64,000 bases of DNA from CAVQYV01 sp963718295 [NCBI: uncultured Methylomirabilota bacterium] (GCA_963718295.1 CAVQYV010000001.1:1-64000), one strand, 5' to 3'; counted from the stretch's first letter, positions 55,057 through 63,875 are shown. Notes: a model not told the origin generated them from the letters alone. A program made the numbers and translations.

Positions 55057-56001
55057 TCAGAACCGGCCCATGACATTTAGCGCTGCAAAGGGTGCCGCAT
55101 CGTACTCCGCTGAATCTAGCTTCCTGCCATCTGCGTCCCCGATTGACAGCTTGCCCAGAAACGATGCTCCCAGATAAAGGTTGCATTGAAAGTGCGGCCC
55201 GATTTTCCGGGATAGGCGCGCGAAAACCGGGAAGAACTTCACTTCACCGATGCCATTGGGGACCGCCCCTCCCTCCCTGAGCCGAAAGCGAGAGGACCGG
55301 TAAGCTCCCCCAGCGCCCAGCTCCCAGGTATCATTGGGCGCGTATGCCAATTCCAGTCCAGCCGAACCAACCGGTCCGGCACGGAGAGGGTTCGATAGCC
55401 GCAGCCGGTCGTTGATTTTCCAGTTCACAACCAGGTAGGGGAAAACCCTCAGCTTTTCCAGCTGTTCAAATATACCTACGCCTGCACCCAGGGTCAAATC
55501 CTGGTTTATGACGCGGGATGCCGAGATGACCCCACCGTAGATGAAGGCCTTTTCCCATTCTGCACCGCCCTCCCCCGAAAACCCAATGGAAGGCGCCAAG
55601 AGGAATCTCCAGTTCCGGGAACGGGCAGAGGACAGTTGAGCGCCGAGCCCAATTCGGTGTACCTGGTCCCATGGTTTGGGGACGGCAAAATCCCTTAACT
55701 CGGAAAAACCATAATCCTCGAAGTCATAGGTGAAATTGACTCCGAGCCTCAGGGTCTTTTGGATGGTTTCTGCCGCATCCGCCAGTAGAAGATACCGGGA
55801 AACCCTGACTTTCCCGCCTCCTTCCACGTCGGATTGAGACTGGTAAACGGGTGTTACGGAAAAGGAATATTCGATGCTCTGGCTGCTGGACGGGCTGGCA
55901 ACCGACTCGGCCCAAGCGGAGCCAGCGAATGCTGAAGTGCCCACAAAGAAAAAGAAGAAGCAAGGGGCAACGAGAAGAAAGGGGCTGCGGTACACTCTCA
56001 T
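55057..56001 (-). CDS. Outer-membrane beta-barrel protein (DUF6268-like)
   Basis: A 314-residue exported protein: signal peptide with a long Phe run (FLLVAPCFFFFFVGTSAFAG), then alternating strands such as YSFSVTPVYQSQSDVEGGGK, LRLGVNFTYDFEDYGF and WRFLLAPSIGFSGEGG. The C-terminal strand ends ...ALNVMGRF with the terminal Phe needed for barrel assembly. The pattern fits the DUF6268 outer-membrane family. Ligand or cargo is unknown, and no operon partner is apparent. Confidence 0.75.
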   Translation of the reverse strand: MRVYRSPFLLVAPCFFFFFVGTSAFAGSAWAESVASPSSSQSIEYSFSVTPVYQSQSDVEGGGKVRVSRYLLLADAAETIQKTLRLGVNFTYDFEDYGFSELRDFAVPKPWDQVHRIGLGAQLSSARSRNWRFLLAPSIGFSGEGGAEWEKAFIYGGVISASRVINQDLTLGAGVGIFEQLEKLRVFPYLVVNWKINDRLRLSNPLRAGPVGSAGLELAYAPNDTWELGAGGAYRSSRFRLREGGAVPNGIGEVKFFPVFARLSRKIGPHFQCNLYLGASFLGKLSIGDADGRKLDSAEYDAAPFAALNVMGRF

Positions 56002-56209
56002 CCTTCCGCGGTGTTCAAATACCTTTTGCCCGGTAGCAAGGTGATGGTTGAGTCAGGCACCTTGTTTCCTTTGATCAAATACGGCCCCAAACTATATCGA
56101 GGCCTTCAGGGGTGAAGATTCACCACAAATCAAGGATGTTCGGGGACCGAGATCGACGGGAGCTTACTAAATCCGGATGGGGGTGTCCATTGCGCTTGAA
56201 GGCAAAGGA

Positions 56210-57079
56210 TCAAAGGGGAATCTTCGATTCGCAGGGGACATGGCTCTGACAGAGTCCGCAGGCATAACCCTCGAAGCCGAAATGGGACCCCACATACTCG
56301 GCAATCACCTGACGGAGGTACTTCTGACAGGTCTCCTTGTCATGACCCGCCTGGGTAATAGCCCCCACCGGACAACGAAAGATGCATTCGCCGCAGCGAC
56401 CCTGGGAAAAATAGAGGCAATAGGCGTGGCGGTCCTCGTAGGGAAGAGGGGTGGGAGGCAACTGGATCCGGGCCACTACCGAACCACAACGCATCGCCTG
56501 GCCTCGGGGGGTAATCAGACCATCGGAGAGGCCAAAGGTTCCCAGGCCGGAGGCGTAGGCAGCATGTCGTTCGGACCAGGTGGAGGCATGGCCGAAGCGC
56601 TCCGATTGCCTCAATTCCCAAAGGGAAGAAATAGCAGGAGCTACTGCCGGGAAGCCCCCTTGCTGTAAGGTGTCCACCACATGCCTTCTCAGCTCGTTAT
56701 TGAAGCTCTCGCCCATGACCCTCGACCGGGCCCATCTCTCCGACGGATAGGCGGTCTCCTGAGCCTGATCCGCCTTGGTCGCCTCCGTCTGGGGCAAGAT
56801 CCAGCTGATCACGGCCAGCTGATTCGAGGGGACCGACCATTCAGGAAAGGTCCGGTTGAAGATCTCCACCGGGGTCCAGTGGAATGAGCCGACATGATCC
56901 TTGAACCCCTCATAGAGGGGATCCTCTCCGCGGGAGAACCCCACCAGCGGATCCGCCCAGGCCTTTTCCCTTTCCCCCCTCCGAAGGCAGTTAAGGGGGG
57001 AATGGCGCACGAAATCGGCAATGACGGAATCGATCCAGACCCCGAGCTTCTCCCCGGTATCGACCATTTTCAAATCCAC
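56210..57079 (-). CDS. QueG-like 4Fe-4S protein B
   Basis: A 289-residue iron-sulfur protein with the block ERHAAYASGLGTFGLSDGLI, equivalent to the QueG-type cofactor region, and the ferredoxin motif CGECIFRCPVGAITQAGHDK followed by C (3+1 arrangement). The C-terminus adds YACGLCQSHVPCESKIP, a second cluster set. It is distinct from the similar-sized protein at 37.8 kb and lacks the HEAT tail of true epoxyqueuosine reductase. The N-terminal half (AVISWILPQTEATKAD) matches COG1600-type relatives. Substrate unknown. Confidence 0.75.
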   Translation of the reverse strand: MDLKMVDTGEKLGVWIDSVIADFVRHSPLNCLRRGEREKAWADPLVGFSRGEDPLYEGFKDHVGSFHWTPVEIFNRTFPEWSVPSNQLAVISWILPQTEATKADQAQETAYPSERWARSRVMGESFNNELRRHVVDTLQQGGFPAVAPAISSLWELRQSERFGHASTWSERHAAYASGLGTFGLSDGLITPRGQAMRCGSVVARIQLPPTPLPYEDRHAYCLYFSQGRCGECIFRCPVGAITQAGHDKETCQKYLRQVIAEYVGSHFGFEGYACGLCQSHVPCESKIPL

Positions 57080-57171
57080 TCCTTTCCTTTTTTCAAAAGG
57101 GCAACGGGGGGGCGTCCCCTCTCAAAAGCCGCCCGCCAGCGGATGCCGCCCCCCTTTTTCGCCCACACCGT

Positions 57172-57714
57172 CTACTTCAGGAGCTTGATGATGCTGGAGG
57201 CCACATATTTGGCCAGGTAGCGGGAATCCGCCTCTAAGGCAGTGATCCCCCGATACCCGCCGCCGGTATGTTGATTCCGATTGCTTTTTCCCAAGATCTT
57301 TCCGGTTCCGGCCTCCTTCACCGTCCATTCGGCGCCAACGGTCGAGGCCCCCGCACCAAACCCGACCGCGATACGGGCCGCGGTGCTTCCGGCAGTGATC
57401 TTGGTGAACCGGCCTTCCACAACCACCGCCTTTTCAAGGGAGGCCTCCTCCTTTCCAGGCTGCTCTACCAACACATTCTGGGAGGCCTTCATCGACTCCA
57501 GGTAGCTCTTCACCATCTGCGCAAAGTCAGGGGGAAGAGTCTGGGCAAAGGCCTTGGTGTCCTCATTCTCCTGAATAGCAGCCCCTTCCAGGGAGAACTC
57601 CTTCACTACGATCGTGGAATAGCTGCTCGCCTCCCCGGCCAGAGCCAACGGGATCGAGGTGCCCAGGAGGAGAAGAGCGATGAATAGAAATCCTACCATC
57701 CAGCCTTTTTTCAT
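57172..57714 (-). CDS. Secreted DUF4410-like protein
   Basis: A 180-residue exported protein with signal peptide MKKGWMVGFLFIALLLLGTS. The mature region YSTIVVKEFSLEGAAI, then VLVEQPGKEEASLEKAVVVE, and the Gly-rich AARIAVGFGAGASTVGAEWT helix hairpin match the DUF4410 family, which is widespread but uncharacterised. It begins with the same MKKGW as the adjacent secreted rubrerythrin, 33 bases upstream on the same strand, so the two are probably co-transcribed. Confidence 0.75.
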   Translation of the reverse strand: MKKGWMVGFLFIALLLLGTSIPLALAGEASSYSTIVVKEFSLEGAAIQENEDTKAFAQTLPPDFAQMVKSYLESMKASQNVLVEQPGKEEASLEKAVVVEGRFTKITAGSTAARIAVGFGAGASTVGAEWTVKEAGTGKILGKSNRNQHTGGGYRGITALEADSRYLAKYVASSIIKLLK

Positions 57715-57746
57715 AATGGGTTTTCCTTTTGGGTGTCGAGTTCGGG

Positions 57747-58424
57747 CTAATAGTTCTCTGCCAGGAGCTCAAAATACCCCTGAGGAGCCTTGCAGGCAGG
57801 ACAGAACATAGGGGCTGCCTTGCCTTGGAGCACATAGCCGCAGTTTCGGCAATGCCAGGTAACAACCTGGTCCTTCTGGAAGACCTTGTTCCCCTGCACA
57901 TTATCGATCAAGGCCCGATATCTCTTTTCATGCCATTTTTCCACCTTCGCCACCTCGGTGAAGGCCGTCGCAACATCGCCAAACCCTTCATCCTTGGCTA
58001 CCTGGGCGAAGTTCTGATAGATCATGGTCCACTCCGCCCTTTCACCGGCGGCCGCAGCTTCCAGATTCGGCAAGGTCTGCTCCGAGAAGTGAGAGGGATA
58101 GGCGGCAGCTATGGCAATGTCACCGCCCTGGAGCAATTTGAAGAAGATCTCTGCATGCTCCTTTTCGTCATCTGCGGTCTCCAGGAAAATCGCAGCGATC
58201 TGCTCCAGGCCTTCCTCCTTGGCCGCATCGGCATAATAGGTGTACCGGTTCCTGGCCTGGGATTCGCCGGCAAAGGCGGCCAACAGGTTCTTCTCGGTCT
58301 GGCTGCCCTTAAGGCTCGTCGCCGAAGCAGCGGACTTCCCTGTCTCTGCCGCAAAAACTCCGCTGAGAAAGCCCGCGACCAGGAAGAATCCCACCATCAA
58401 CAAAAGAATCCAACCCTTTTTCAT
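57747..58424 (-). CDS. Rubrerythrin with a signal peptide
   Basis: Rubrerythrins reduce hydrogen peroxide with a diiron centre and a rubredoxin site. This 225-residue copy begins MKKGWILLLMVGFFLVAGFL with cleavage after VFA. A complete rubrerythrin follows: diiron Glu motifs in [33 protein letters not shown] and [15 protein letters not shown], and the rubredoxin domain [10 protein letters not shown]...MFCPACKAPQGYF. ATG 58424 follows AAGGAGGATCGATC. It is a paralogue of the cytoplasmic copy just upstream. Confidence 0.88.
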   Translation of the reverse strand: MKKGWILLLMVGFFLVAGFLSGVFAAETGKSAASATSLKGSQTEKNLLAAFAGESQARNRYTYYADAAKEEGLEQIAAIFLETADDEKEHAEIFFKLLQGGDIAIAAAYPSHFSEQTLPNLEAAAAGERAEWTMIYQNFAQVAKDEGFGDVATAFTEVAKVEKWHEKRYRALIDNVQGNKVFQKDQVVTWHCRNCGYVLQGKAAPMFCPACKAPQGYFELLAENY

Positions 58425-58476
58425 GATCGATCCTCCTTCCTTGATGATCCATGGGCTGTGTCCCATGGGATTGCTG

Positions 58477-59049
58477 CTAATAGTTTTCCCCCAAAACCTC
58501 GAAGAAGGCCTGGGGGTGTTTGCAGGCCGGGCATACCGGCGGGGCCTCTTTACCCTCCAGCACATACCCGCAGTTCCGGCAATGCCATTTGACCGCCTGA
58601 TCTTTCTTGAAGACCTTATTCTCCTTCAGGTTCTGGATCAGGGCCCGATATCTCTTTTCGTGCCATTTCTCCACCTTCGCTACCTCGGTGAAGGCCAGAT
58701 AGGCATCCTCAAAGCCTTCATCCTTCGCTACCGTAGCGAAATTCTGATACATGGTGGTCCACTCGAAATTCTCTCCGGCTGCCGAGGCCTCCAGATTTGC
58801 CAGGGTGTCGCTGGATAGAAGGGAAGGGTAAGCGGCGGCAATGGAAACCTCTCCCCCCTTCAATAGCTTGAAATAGATCTTGGCATGCTCCTTCTCATTG
58901 TCGGCGGTCTCCAGGAAAATCGCAGCGACCTGCTCCATGCCTGCCTTCTTGGCCACCCCGGCGTAATAGGTGTAGCGGTTCCTGGCCTGGGACTCACCCG
59001 CGAATGCGGTCATCAGGTTCTTTTCCGTCTGGCTGCCTTTGAATTCCAT
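58477..59049 (-). CDS. Rubrerythrin (cytoplasmic)
   Basis: A 190-residue rubrerythrin beginning [20 protein letters not shown] directly at the diiron domain. The motifs match the downstream copy: [40 protein letters not shown], and rubredoxin Cys pairs in [10 protein letters not shown] and [16 protein letters not shown] 59049 lies behind GGAGGAGAGAAGC. It lies 52 bases upstream of its secreted paralogue, and the pair is clearly a tandem duplication. It defends against peroxide in an anaerobe. Confidence 0.92.
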   Translation of the reverse strand: MEFKGSQTEKNLMTAFAGESQARNRYTYYAGVAKKAGMEQVAAIFLETADNEKEHAKIYFKLLKGGEVSIAAAYPSLLSSDTLANLEASAAGENFEWTTMYQNFATVAKDEGFEDAYLAFTEVAKVEKWHEKRYRALIQNLKENKVFKKDQAVKWHCRNCGYVLEGKEAPPVCPACKHPQAFFEVLGENY

Positions 59050-59199
59050 GCTTCTCTCCTCCCTGTTCTTATGAATTTCACAAGCGCGACTCTGTCGCTT
59101 CTTGAAAGGCCGTTCAAGGGACACGGCCCTTAAAGCCCGGTAGCAATTATCCAACAACAGCGCCTACAGCCTGCAGCCGCCTATCATCTTTGCCTCCAT

Positions 59200-59949
59200 C
59201 TACCTCACGATGGGTGAGGCGGTCCGATCGAAGGGATTCGTCCTCATCGCCAGGGAGAAGAGGTAGGGATAGTTGTACTTCAGGTGCTTCATGTAGTCCA
59301 GCCATTGATGGACCAGCAAGCCGTACGCCCTCTGAATGTCGCCGGCAATATGCCTGGTATCAGTCTCTGGCAACTTCGTCACATCCTCCCTGCAGGTTAA
59401 TTCCTCTGTCAAATGGAAGACCGCCCGCAGAAGCTCGGTGAAGGATTCGTGCTCCAGCAGGTTGGGATTCTCCAGGAGCCGCAGCAAGAAATCCCTTTTG
59501 CCCAGGAGGAAGCCCCGCAGATCTTCCATATGGACCTTTCCGATCTCGACCCCATAATCGTAATTCCTCAAGCGCTTGCTTATGCTGGCAAACTCGACCT
59601 CCGACCAACTACCGGTCACGATCAGGTCCTTGCGTATCGAATCCAATTGGGGATCGACATCGGATAGATAGGTCAAAAGGATCGTTCCCACCTCGCTGAA
59701 GAAAGCCCCTATCACCATGTTCAGCTTCTCCAGGCGAACCCTTTTTTCCCTTTGGCTCAGCAATCGGTGGATGACGAAGGTGACTAATAGCACTTCGATC
59801 GGGAGGAAGCCAATATCTCCGATCAGATAATAGAATGTATGGTACAGATCTCGAAATATCTGATATTGGATGAAATAGAACAGAGCCGACAAAAAAAGCA
59901 GGGAACAAAGCAAGCCCACCTGCCAGCTCCAGCGCTCCCTGGATTTCAT
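59200..59949 (-). CDS. Hypothetical two-helix membrane protein
   Basis: A 249-residue protein with two N-terminal helices (VGLLCSLLFLSALFYFIQYQ and LIGDIGFLPIEVLLVTFVIH) and a cytoplasmic helical domain (REKRVRLEKLNMVIGAFFSE, VGTILLTYLSDVDP, then LRNYDYGVEIGKVHMEDLRG). I do not recognise a named family; similar proteins are annotated as hypothetical in Desulfobacterota-like genomes. ATG 59949 overlaps the stop of the prephenate dehydrogenase gene as ATGA, so the two are co-translated. Confidence 0.7.
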   Translation of the reverse strand: MKSRERWSWQVGLLCSLLFLSALFYFIQYQIFRDLYHTFYYLIGDIGFLPIEVLLVTFVIHRLLSQREKRVRLEKLNMVIGAFFSEVGTILLTYLSDVDPQLDSIRKDLIVTGSWSEVEFASISKRLRNYDYGVEIGKVHMEDLRGFLLGKRDFLLRLLENPNLLEHESFTELLRAVFHLTEELTCREDVTKLPETDTRHIAGDIQRAYGLLVHQWLDYMKHLKYNYPYLFSLAMRTNPFDRTASPIVR

Positions 59950-61457
59950 TGTCCCCCATTTCCTTTCGCCTTCCCCACTCCCTCGCCCCTCAGCCATTTC
60001 CTTCTTCTGTGGAGCCTGCTCAATTCCCCCAGCTGATTTTCGATCTCCCGCGAAGTCTCCATCATTTCCCCCAGAAACTCCTTTCCCAGGGCCTGGGCGC
60101 TTTTTTGAATGGATTTCTTGAATGAGGGCATGTCCCCCCCGATCAGGGCATTGCCCAATCGGGTTACAACCTCTAAGTATTTCTCGATCATCATCGGACC
60201 CTGGAGATTGAAGGTTTGGATCTCGCAGGCCAGATCGGGGTCCATATTGAGGATCCGACCCATGGTGATCAGCGACATCCGCGAATTCGGTGAGCTATAG
60301 CAAGCCATGTCCTGAGGCCCGCCGAAGCGCTCTCTCAGGATTTCAGCCAGGGCAATCTTGGTGAAGTGCTCCAAGTTCTGATGAAAGGCCATCTGCTGGT
60401 CGTGAAACTGGGGGGTCGTTCGAGTGATCCTGGCGCCAAACTTGTAGAAGATCCCCTCGAACTCCTGGCTGATTTCCCCCGATCTTGGCGTGTAGGTGAA
60501 AATGACATTTTGGTGCCGCAATTCCGGTATGGAGGGCCCAAACACCGTATGCATGCCCAGGACTTCTACGCCTTCGGGCACCGATTCGAGCATGGCAGCA
60601 ACAGGCTGGGTTTTGATCGAGGCGTTATCCACGATCAGCTGCCCAGACCGAAAGTGCCTGCCTACCGATCGGATTACCTCCACAGTATCTTGAATAGGCA
60701 CATTGACGATCACCACATCCGATTCTTCCGCACAATGCTGATAGGTGAGGGATGTCCTCCTTCCGCTGATGAGCACCTCATATCCCGAAGCCTGGAAGAA
60801 CTTCGAGAACCAGCCGCCCATTCGCCCGGTTCCGCCTATGACCCCGATTACCTTGATTCGCGGCTCGTTGAACAGGCGCTTCGGGTAGGCCCCGAAGATC
60901 CTCACCTCTGCCTCATCAGCGGCCAGTTTTTCCTCCAGGTCCTGGATGCAGGCCGCCACAGCCTCGTCTTCCAGATGCCCCTCCAGCTCCATATAAAAGC
61001 GGAACCCGCCCTTGGCATCGGGCCGGGAGTGGATGGAAGAGAGGTTCAGGCCATAGCCCTGACTGATGATGTACAGGATATCCTCCAACAGGCCAATCCG
61101 ATCGCGATGGGGATAGATCACCAGGGAAGTCGCATCATTCCCTGTCCTTTCATGGTAATGCTTGCCCAAGACGGCAAATTTGGTCTTGTCCTGCCTGGGA
61201 CCCTGCCCGACGGGCAGGATGAGCACATCTGCGATGTTGGCCCGCCCCGCATACTCGAAGAGGCTGTCCAGGGTCTCGGTTACCGGCCCCTCCACCAGGC
61301 TCTCCAGGGGAACCACCCCCTGCACCACCTCCCCTCGGCTCACCGCCCCAAAGACTCCCTCAATCGAAGGATAGGCCCTCAGGGTTGCCGTTGGGGAAAG
61401 CTGGCGGGCCACCGCCTGAGAATATGTTTCCTGTGGGTCCCAATAGCCAATTTTCAT
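59946..61457 (-). CDS. Truncated prephenate dehydratase-ACT fused to prephenate dehydrogenase
   Basis: A 503-residue fusion. The N-terminus MKIGYWDPQETYSQAVARQL and VVPLESLVEGPVTETLDSLF are the first lobe of prephenate dehydratase. It then jumps at VLILPVGQGPRQDKTKFAVL to the last dehydratase strand and an ACT domain (GLLEDILYIISQGYGLNLSS, HSRPDAKGGFRFYMELEG). The second lobe is missing and the catalytic TRF reads TKF. From residue about 205 there is a complete prephenate dehydrogenase: VIGVIGGTGRMGGWFSKFFQ, GMHTVFGPSIP. It probably makes 4-hydroxyphenylpyruvate with the N-part as a sensor. Confidence 0.85.
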   Translation of the reverse strand: MKIGYWDPQETYSQAVARQLSPTATLRAYPSIEGVFGAVSRGEVVQGVVPLESLVEGPVTETLDSLFEYAGRANIADVLILPVGQGPRQDKTKFAVLGKHYHERTGNDATSLVIYPHRDRIGLLEDILYIISQGYGLNLSSIHSRPDAKGGFRFYMELEGHLEDEAVAACIQDLEEKLAADEAEVRIFGAYPKRLFNEPRIKVIGVIGGTGRMGGWFSKFFQASGYEVLISGRRTSLTYQHCAEESDVVIVNVPIQDTVEVIRSVGRHFRSGQLIVDNASIKTQPVAAMLESVPEGVEVLGMHTVFGPSIPELRHQNVIFTYTPRSGEISQEFEGIFYKFGARITRTTPQFHDQQMAFHQNLEHFTKIALAEILRERFGGPQDMACYSSPNSRMSLITMGRILNMDPDLACEIQTFNLQGPMMIEKYLEVVTRLGNALIGGDMPSFKKSIQKSAQALGKEFLGEMMETSREIENQLGELSRLHRRRKWLRGEGVGKAKGNGGQ

Positions 61458-61549
61458 GTCAATCCTTCTATTCTCCTGCCCACCGGTGGGGGGCAAAGAG
61501 TCATCCTTCCTCTCTTCCTGCTCTTTCTGCCCTCAAGCCCAACACCAGG

Positions 61550-61747
61550 TTATTCCCCGCGCCTGGATTTGGTGAGAGGGCCCAGAAGCAGGAGGAGCAG
61601 GAGCGTCCCTCCCAAGATCAAGAGGGGAATGGATCGGAAGAGGGCTTTTACCAGCGGAACGTAGATCAAGAGAAGGAGGAGCAGAACCCCAATCACATAG
61701 ACCCAGACCTTTGACAGTCGCTCTTTCAGCGTGGGCTTATCCCCCAT
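61550..61747 (-). CDS. Small two-helix membrane protein
   Basis: A 65-residue protein beginning MGDKPTLKERLSKVWVYVIG, with two Leu-rich helices (VYVIGVLLLLLLIYVPLVKA and SIPLLILGGTLLLLLLLGPL) and a basic C-terminus. No family is recognised. It overlaps the 3' end of the uracil-DNA glycosylase gene by 11 bases, which supports it being real and co-translated. The longer frame to 61792 lacks a good start. Confidence 0.55.
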   Translation of the reverse strand: MGDKPTLKERLSKVWVYVIGVLLLLLLIYVPLVKALFRSIPLLILGGTLLLLLLLGPLTKSRRGE

Positions 61748-62498
61748 CAGCTCCTCCTGGCCCCGAACCCAGGATCTTTTTGGCCCGGGCAAAGATATGG
61801 TCGAACATCTCCTGGCTGAGCCTGCCCGTTTGGGTATTTTGCTGGCTGGGGTGAAACGACGCGATCAGGGTTTGACCATTCGGAAGGGGATATACCTGGC
61901 CATGTCCGAAGGCGGGCCGGGGGGAAAGGGTGAACCGATAGGCTTCCAGAAAGGCAGCAAGCGTAGAGGCGAAAGCGATCCTCCCCAGGGCCACCAGCAC
62001 CCTCACCGAGCCCAGGAGCCGCAGCTCTTGCAATAGGTAGGGGCGACAAGCGGCGACCTCGGAGGGAAGCGGCTTATTATCGGGTGGGCAGCAACGAAGG
62101 GTCGCCGTGATGTATGCGTCCTTCAGGGCCAGTCCGTCTCCCGCTCGCTGCGACTGGGACTGATTTGCGAAACCGAAGCGAAACAGCGCTTCCATGAGCC
62201 AATCTCCACTCCGATCGCCAGTAAACATTCGACCCGTGCGATTCCCCCCATGGGCAGCCGGGGCCAGGCCCAATATCAGCAAGCGGGCCTGACAGTCACC
62301 AAAACCGGGTAGAGGCTTCCCCCAGTAGGCCCAATCCCGATAGCGTGGGGGCCTTCTCTCCACGACCTGTTGCCGGTATCGAACCAGCCTCTTGCAGCGG
62401 CCACAGGTGATGATCTCCCTCTCCAGTTCTTCAAGCCCCTTAGCCGCCCCGGATGCTATCTTTGTTCTTCCTGCGGGCATAATTCCCGAAACGTCCAA
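61737..62498 (-). CDS. udgB: Type 5 uracil-DNA glycosylase (UdgB)
   Basis: UdgB removes uracil and hypoxanthine from DNA. The 253 residues include Fe-S cysteines CGRCKRLV near residue 33 and others further on. The family signature LLILGLAPAAHGGNRTGRMF (GLAPAxHGxNRTGR) and motif II SFHPSQQNTQTGRLS are complete. It starts at ATG 62498 or ATG 62480, in both cases overlapping the upstream secreted-protein gene. A DNA-repair enzyme in an otherwise unrelated overlapping cluster suggests transcriptional packing rather than shared function. Confidence 0.92.
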   Translation of the reverse strand: MDVSGIMPAGRTKIASGAAKGLEELEREIITCGRCKRLVRYRQQVVERRPPRYRDWAYWGKPLPGFGDCQARLLILGLAPAAHGGNRTGRMFTGDRSGDWLMEALFRFGFANQSQSQRAGDGLALKDAYITATLRCCPPDNKPLPSEVAACRPYLLQELRLLGSVRVLVALGRIAFASTLAAFLEAYRFTLSPRPAFGHGQVYPLPNGQTLIASFHPSQQNTQTGRLSQEMFDHIFARAKKILGSGPGGADGG

Positions 62499-62956
62499 TC
62501 ATAGAACTCCCAACCATAGCTGATGCGGGACACCTTCATCCCTCCTCCGTAAACGGGGATATAGCGGTAATACACCCGGAGGCCGAAATCGACCTCGCTC
62601 CCCTGCAGGGGGAGTGTGATATGAAACCGATAGGGCATGTTTTGATCCATCTTGTAGACCGGGACCCGCCCGGACTGCTCGCTGATGGCCTTGCCCTTGG
62701 CATCAAATCCGATGAGCTTCAGCTGAAGAGCGTAGACTGAGGTATTTGACTCTCCTTTTACCTCCACCAGCCCATCAATCCCTATAGCATTCCCCGCTCC
62801 TCGATCACAGTTCCAATAGAGCCACAAATGAGGGGTATGCTCGCTCAATTTATAGCCTTTTCGGCCCGGCTCATCGGCGATACCGGCCCAGGCGAAGGAC
62901 CCGAGAAAGACCGCCATCCCAAGCGTGAAAGTCACGATCCGAATGTACCTTTTCAT
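62456..62956 (-). CDS. Secreted hypothetical protein
   Basis: A 166-residue exported protein: signal peptide IRIVTFTLGMAVFLGSFAWA, then a beta-rich domain with HLWLYWNCDRGAGNAIGIDG, VYALQLKLIGFDAKGKAISE and YRFHITLPLQGSEVDFGLRV. I do not recognise a family; the pattern resembles Ig-like or carbohydrate-binding beta sandwiches. Its ATG overlaps the stop of the Smr gene (62953-62956) and its end overlaps the UdgB start. Confidence 0.6.
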   Translation of the reverse strand: MKRYIRIVTFTLGMAVFLGSFAWAGIADEPGRKGYKLSEHTPHLWLYWNCDRGAGNAIGIDGLVEVKGESNTSVYALQLKLIGFDAKGKAISEQSGRVPVYKMDQNMPYRFHITLPLQGSEVDFGLRVYYRYIPVYGGGMKVSRISYGWEFYDWTFRELCPQEEQR

Positions 62957-63303
62957 CTTGTATCCTCGCTTTCAGGTACCTGGTGATACATGTGATTTAC
63001 CGGCCGCAGGTAAACGACCGTCGCTCCCCATCCTCCTCTCGGCGCAGGGGCATCGTGGAAGGAGTGCACGAAGGGTAATCGGCGGAGGAGTGTCTGCACC
63101 ACCTTCCTTTGCAAGCCAATTCCCCTCCCATGGATAAGCCTAACCTCGGCCAGACCAGCCTCCTGGCATGCCCGAAGGTATTCTTGTACGAGGTCAGGGA
63201 TCTCAGAGGGAGAAAAGGCGTGCAGGTCGAGCGAATCCTCGAGAGGGACTGCTGTAGGCTCCTCCAATGCTGATTCCTCATGCTCTGGCCCTTCAGACGC
63301 CAT
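62953..63303 (-). CDS. Smr-domain protein
   Basis: A 116-residue protein: an acidic N-terminal tail, then the Smr domain with LDLHAFSPSEIPDLVQEYLR, the motif EVRLIHGRGIGLQRKVVQTL (the HGxG/TGxG region) and GGWGATVVYLRP. Stand-alone Smr proteins are associated with nicking or ribosome-collision rescue in other bacteria. A short form like this lacks MutS domains. It heads an overlapping cluster (hypothetical, UdgB, small membrane protein). Confidence 0.88.
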   Translation of the reverse strand: MASEGPEHEESALEEPTAVPLEDSLDLHAFSPSEIPDLVQEYLRACQEAGLAEVRLIHGRGIGLQRKVVQTLLRRLPFVHSFHDAPAPRGGWGATVVYLRPVNHMYHQVPESEDTR

Positions 63304-63653
63304 AAGACTCGAAAGCCTTCTTCCCTTTCGCAGAGGTGCCGTAAATATAGATGCAATTACCCATCGGTGGAGTCAACCTCTCATACTGGGCGCCATTAGA
63401 TGCTACAATGGCCCTACCATCTCGTCAAGCAGTTTATGGTTCGCATCTTCCGTGCCTCTTCCGTCCTGGTCCTCCGCTCCCTGGGCCTTGCTTCTATGCG
63501 GATATCCCGAGGGAGGCGGCAACGCGGACGGGGAGGAAATCCTTCCTGGGCAAGTGATGGATAGGGACACAATTGACAGATGGGGATTGACAGGCCCTGC
63601 GTCTTCGACTACATTAGGCTCAAAAAGCAAAGCAGACCGAGGGAGGGAAACTT
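63304..63653. other. Intergenic region with a rightward promoter
   Basis: No convincing gene was found in these 350 bases. A strong promoter-like pair lies near the right end (see 63587-63615). A second TTGACA occurs at 63573-63578. The leftward promoter of the Smr cluster must also lie here but no clear match was seen. Confidence 0.5.
63587..63615 (+). promoter_or_regulatory. Sigma-70-like promoter of the zinc-ribbon gene
   Basis: TTGACA (63587-63592), exactly 17 bases, TACATT (63610-63615). Initiation near 63622 would place the ATG (63654) about 32 bases downstream. A perfect -35 at ideal spacing makes this the best promoter match in the window. Confidence 0.65.
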
Positions 63654-63821
63654 ATGCCAACCTATGACTTTCATTGTGCGAAATGCAAAAAGGACTTCAC
63701 GCTGACCCTCACTCTCAAGCAAAGGGAGAAGGGCAAGATGAAGTGCCCTTCCTGCAGCTCTTCTGCTAAGGTGCGGCCCATATTCAGCAGTTTTGTCGCC
63801 AAGACCTCCAAGAAGAGTTAA
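63654..63821 (+). CDS. Short FmdB-like zinc-ribbon protein
   Basis: A 55-residue protein from ATG 63654 (after GGGAGGGAAACTT) to TAA 63819-63821: MPTYDFHCAKCKKDFTLTLT, then MKCPSCSSSAKVRPIFSSFV. Two CxxC pairs form the FmdB-type zinc ribbon, and the acidic tail of the longer relative at 34.8 kb is absent. It has its own promoter and a downstream hairpin with T-rich tail, so it is a small independent transcription unit. Confidence 0.82.
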   Translation: MPTYDFHCAKCKKDFTLTLTLKQREKGKMKCPSCSSSAKVRPIFSSFVAKTSKKS

Positions 63822-63841
63822 AGAGCTAACCCGACCGGCCG

Positions 63842-63875
63842 AAAGGGGGTTCGAGAAGGTCCCCTTTTCTTTTCT
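63842..63875 (+). terminator. Probable Rho-independent terminator
   Basis: AAAGGGG (63842-63848) pairs with CCCCTTT (63861-63867), followed by a T-rich run TCTTTTCTT. It lies 20 bases after the zinc-ribbon gene stop. Confidence 0.6.

Noticed and set aside
63403-63630. A 75-codon minus-strand frame in the last intergenic region
   Set aside because: It has no start signal, and it covers the well-formed promoter of the plus-strand zinc-ribbon gene.
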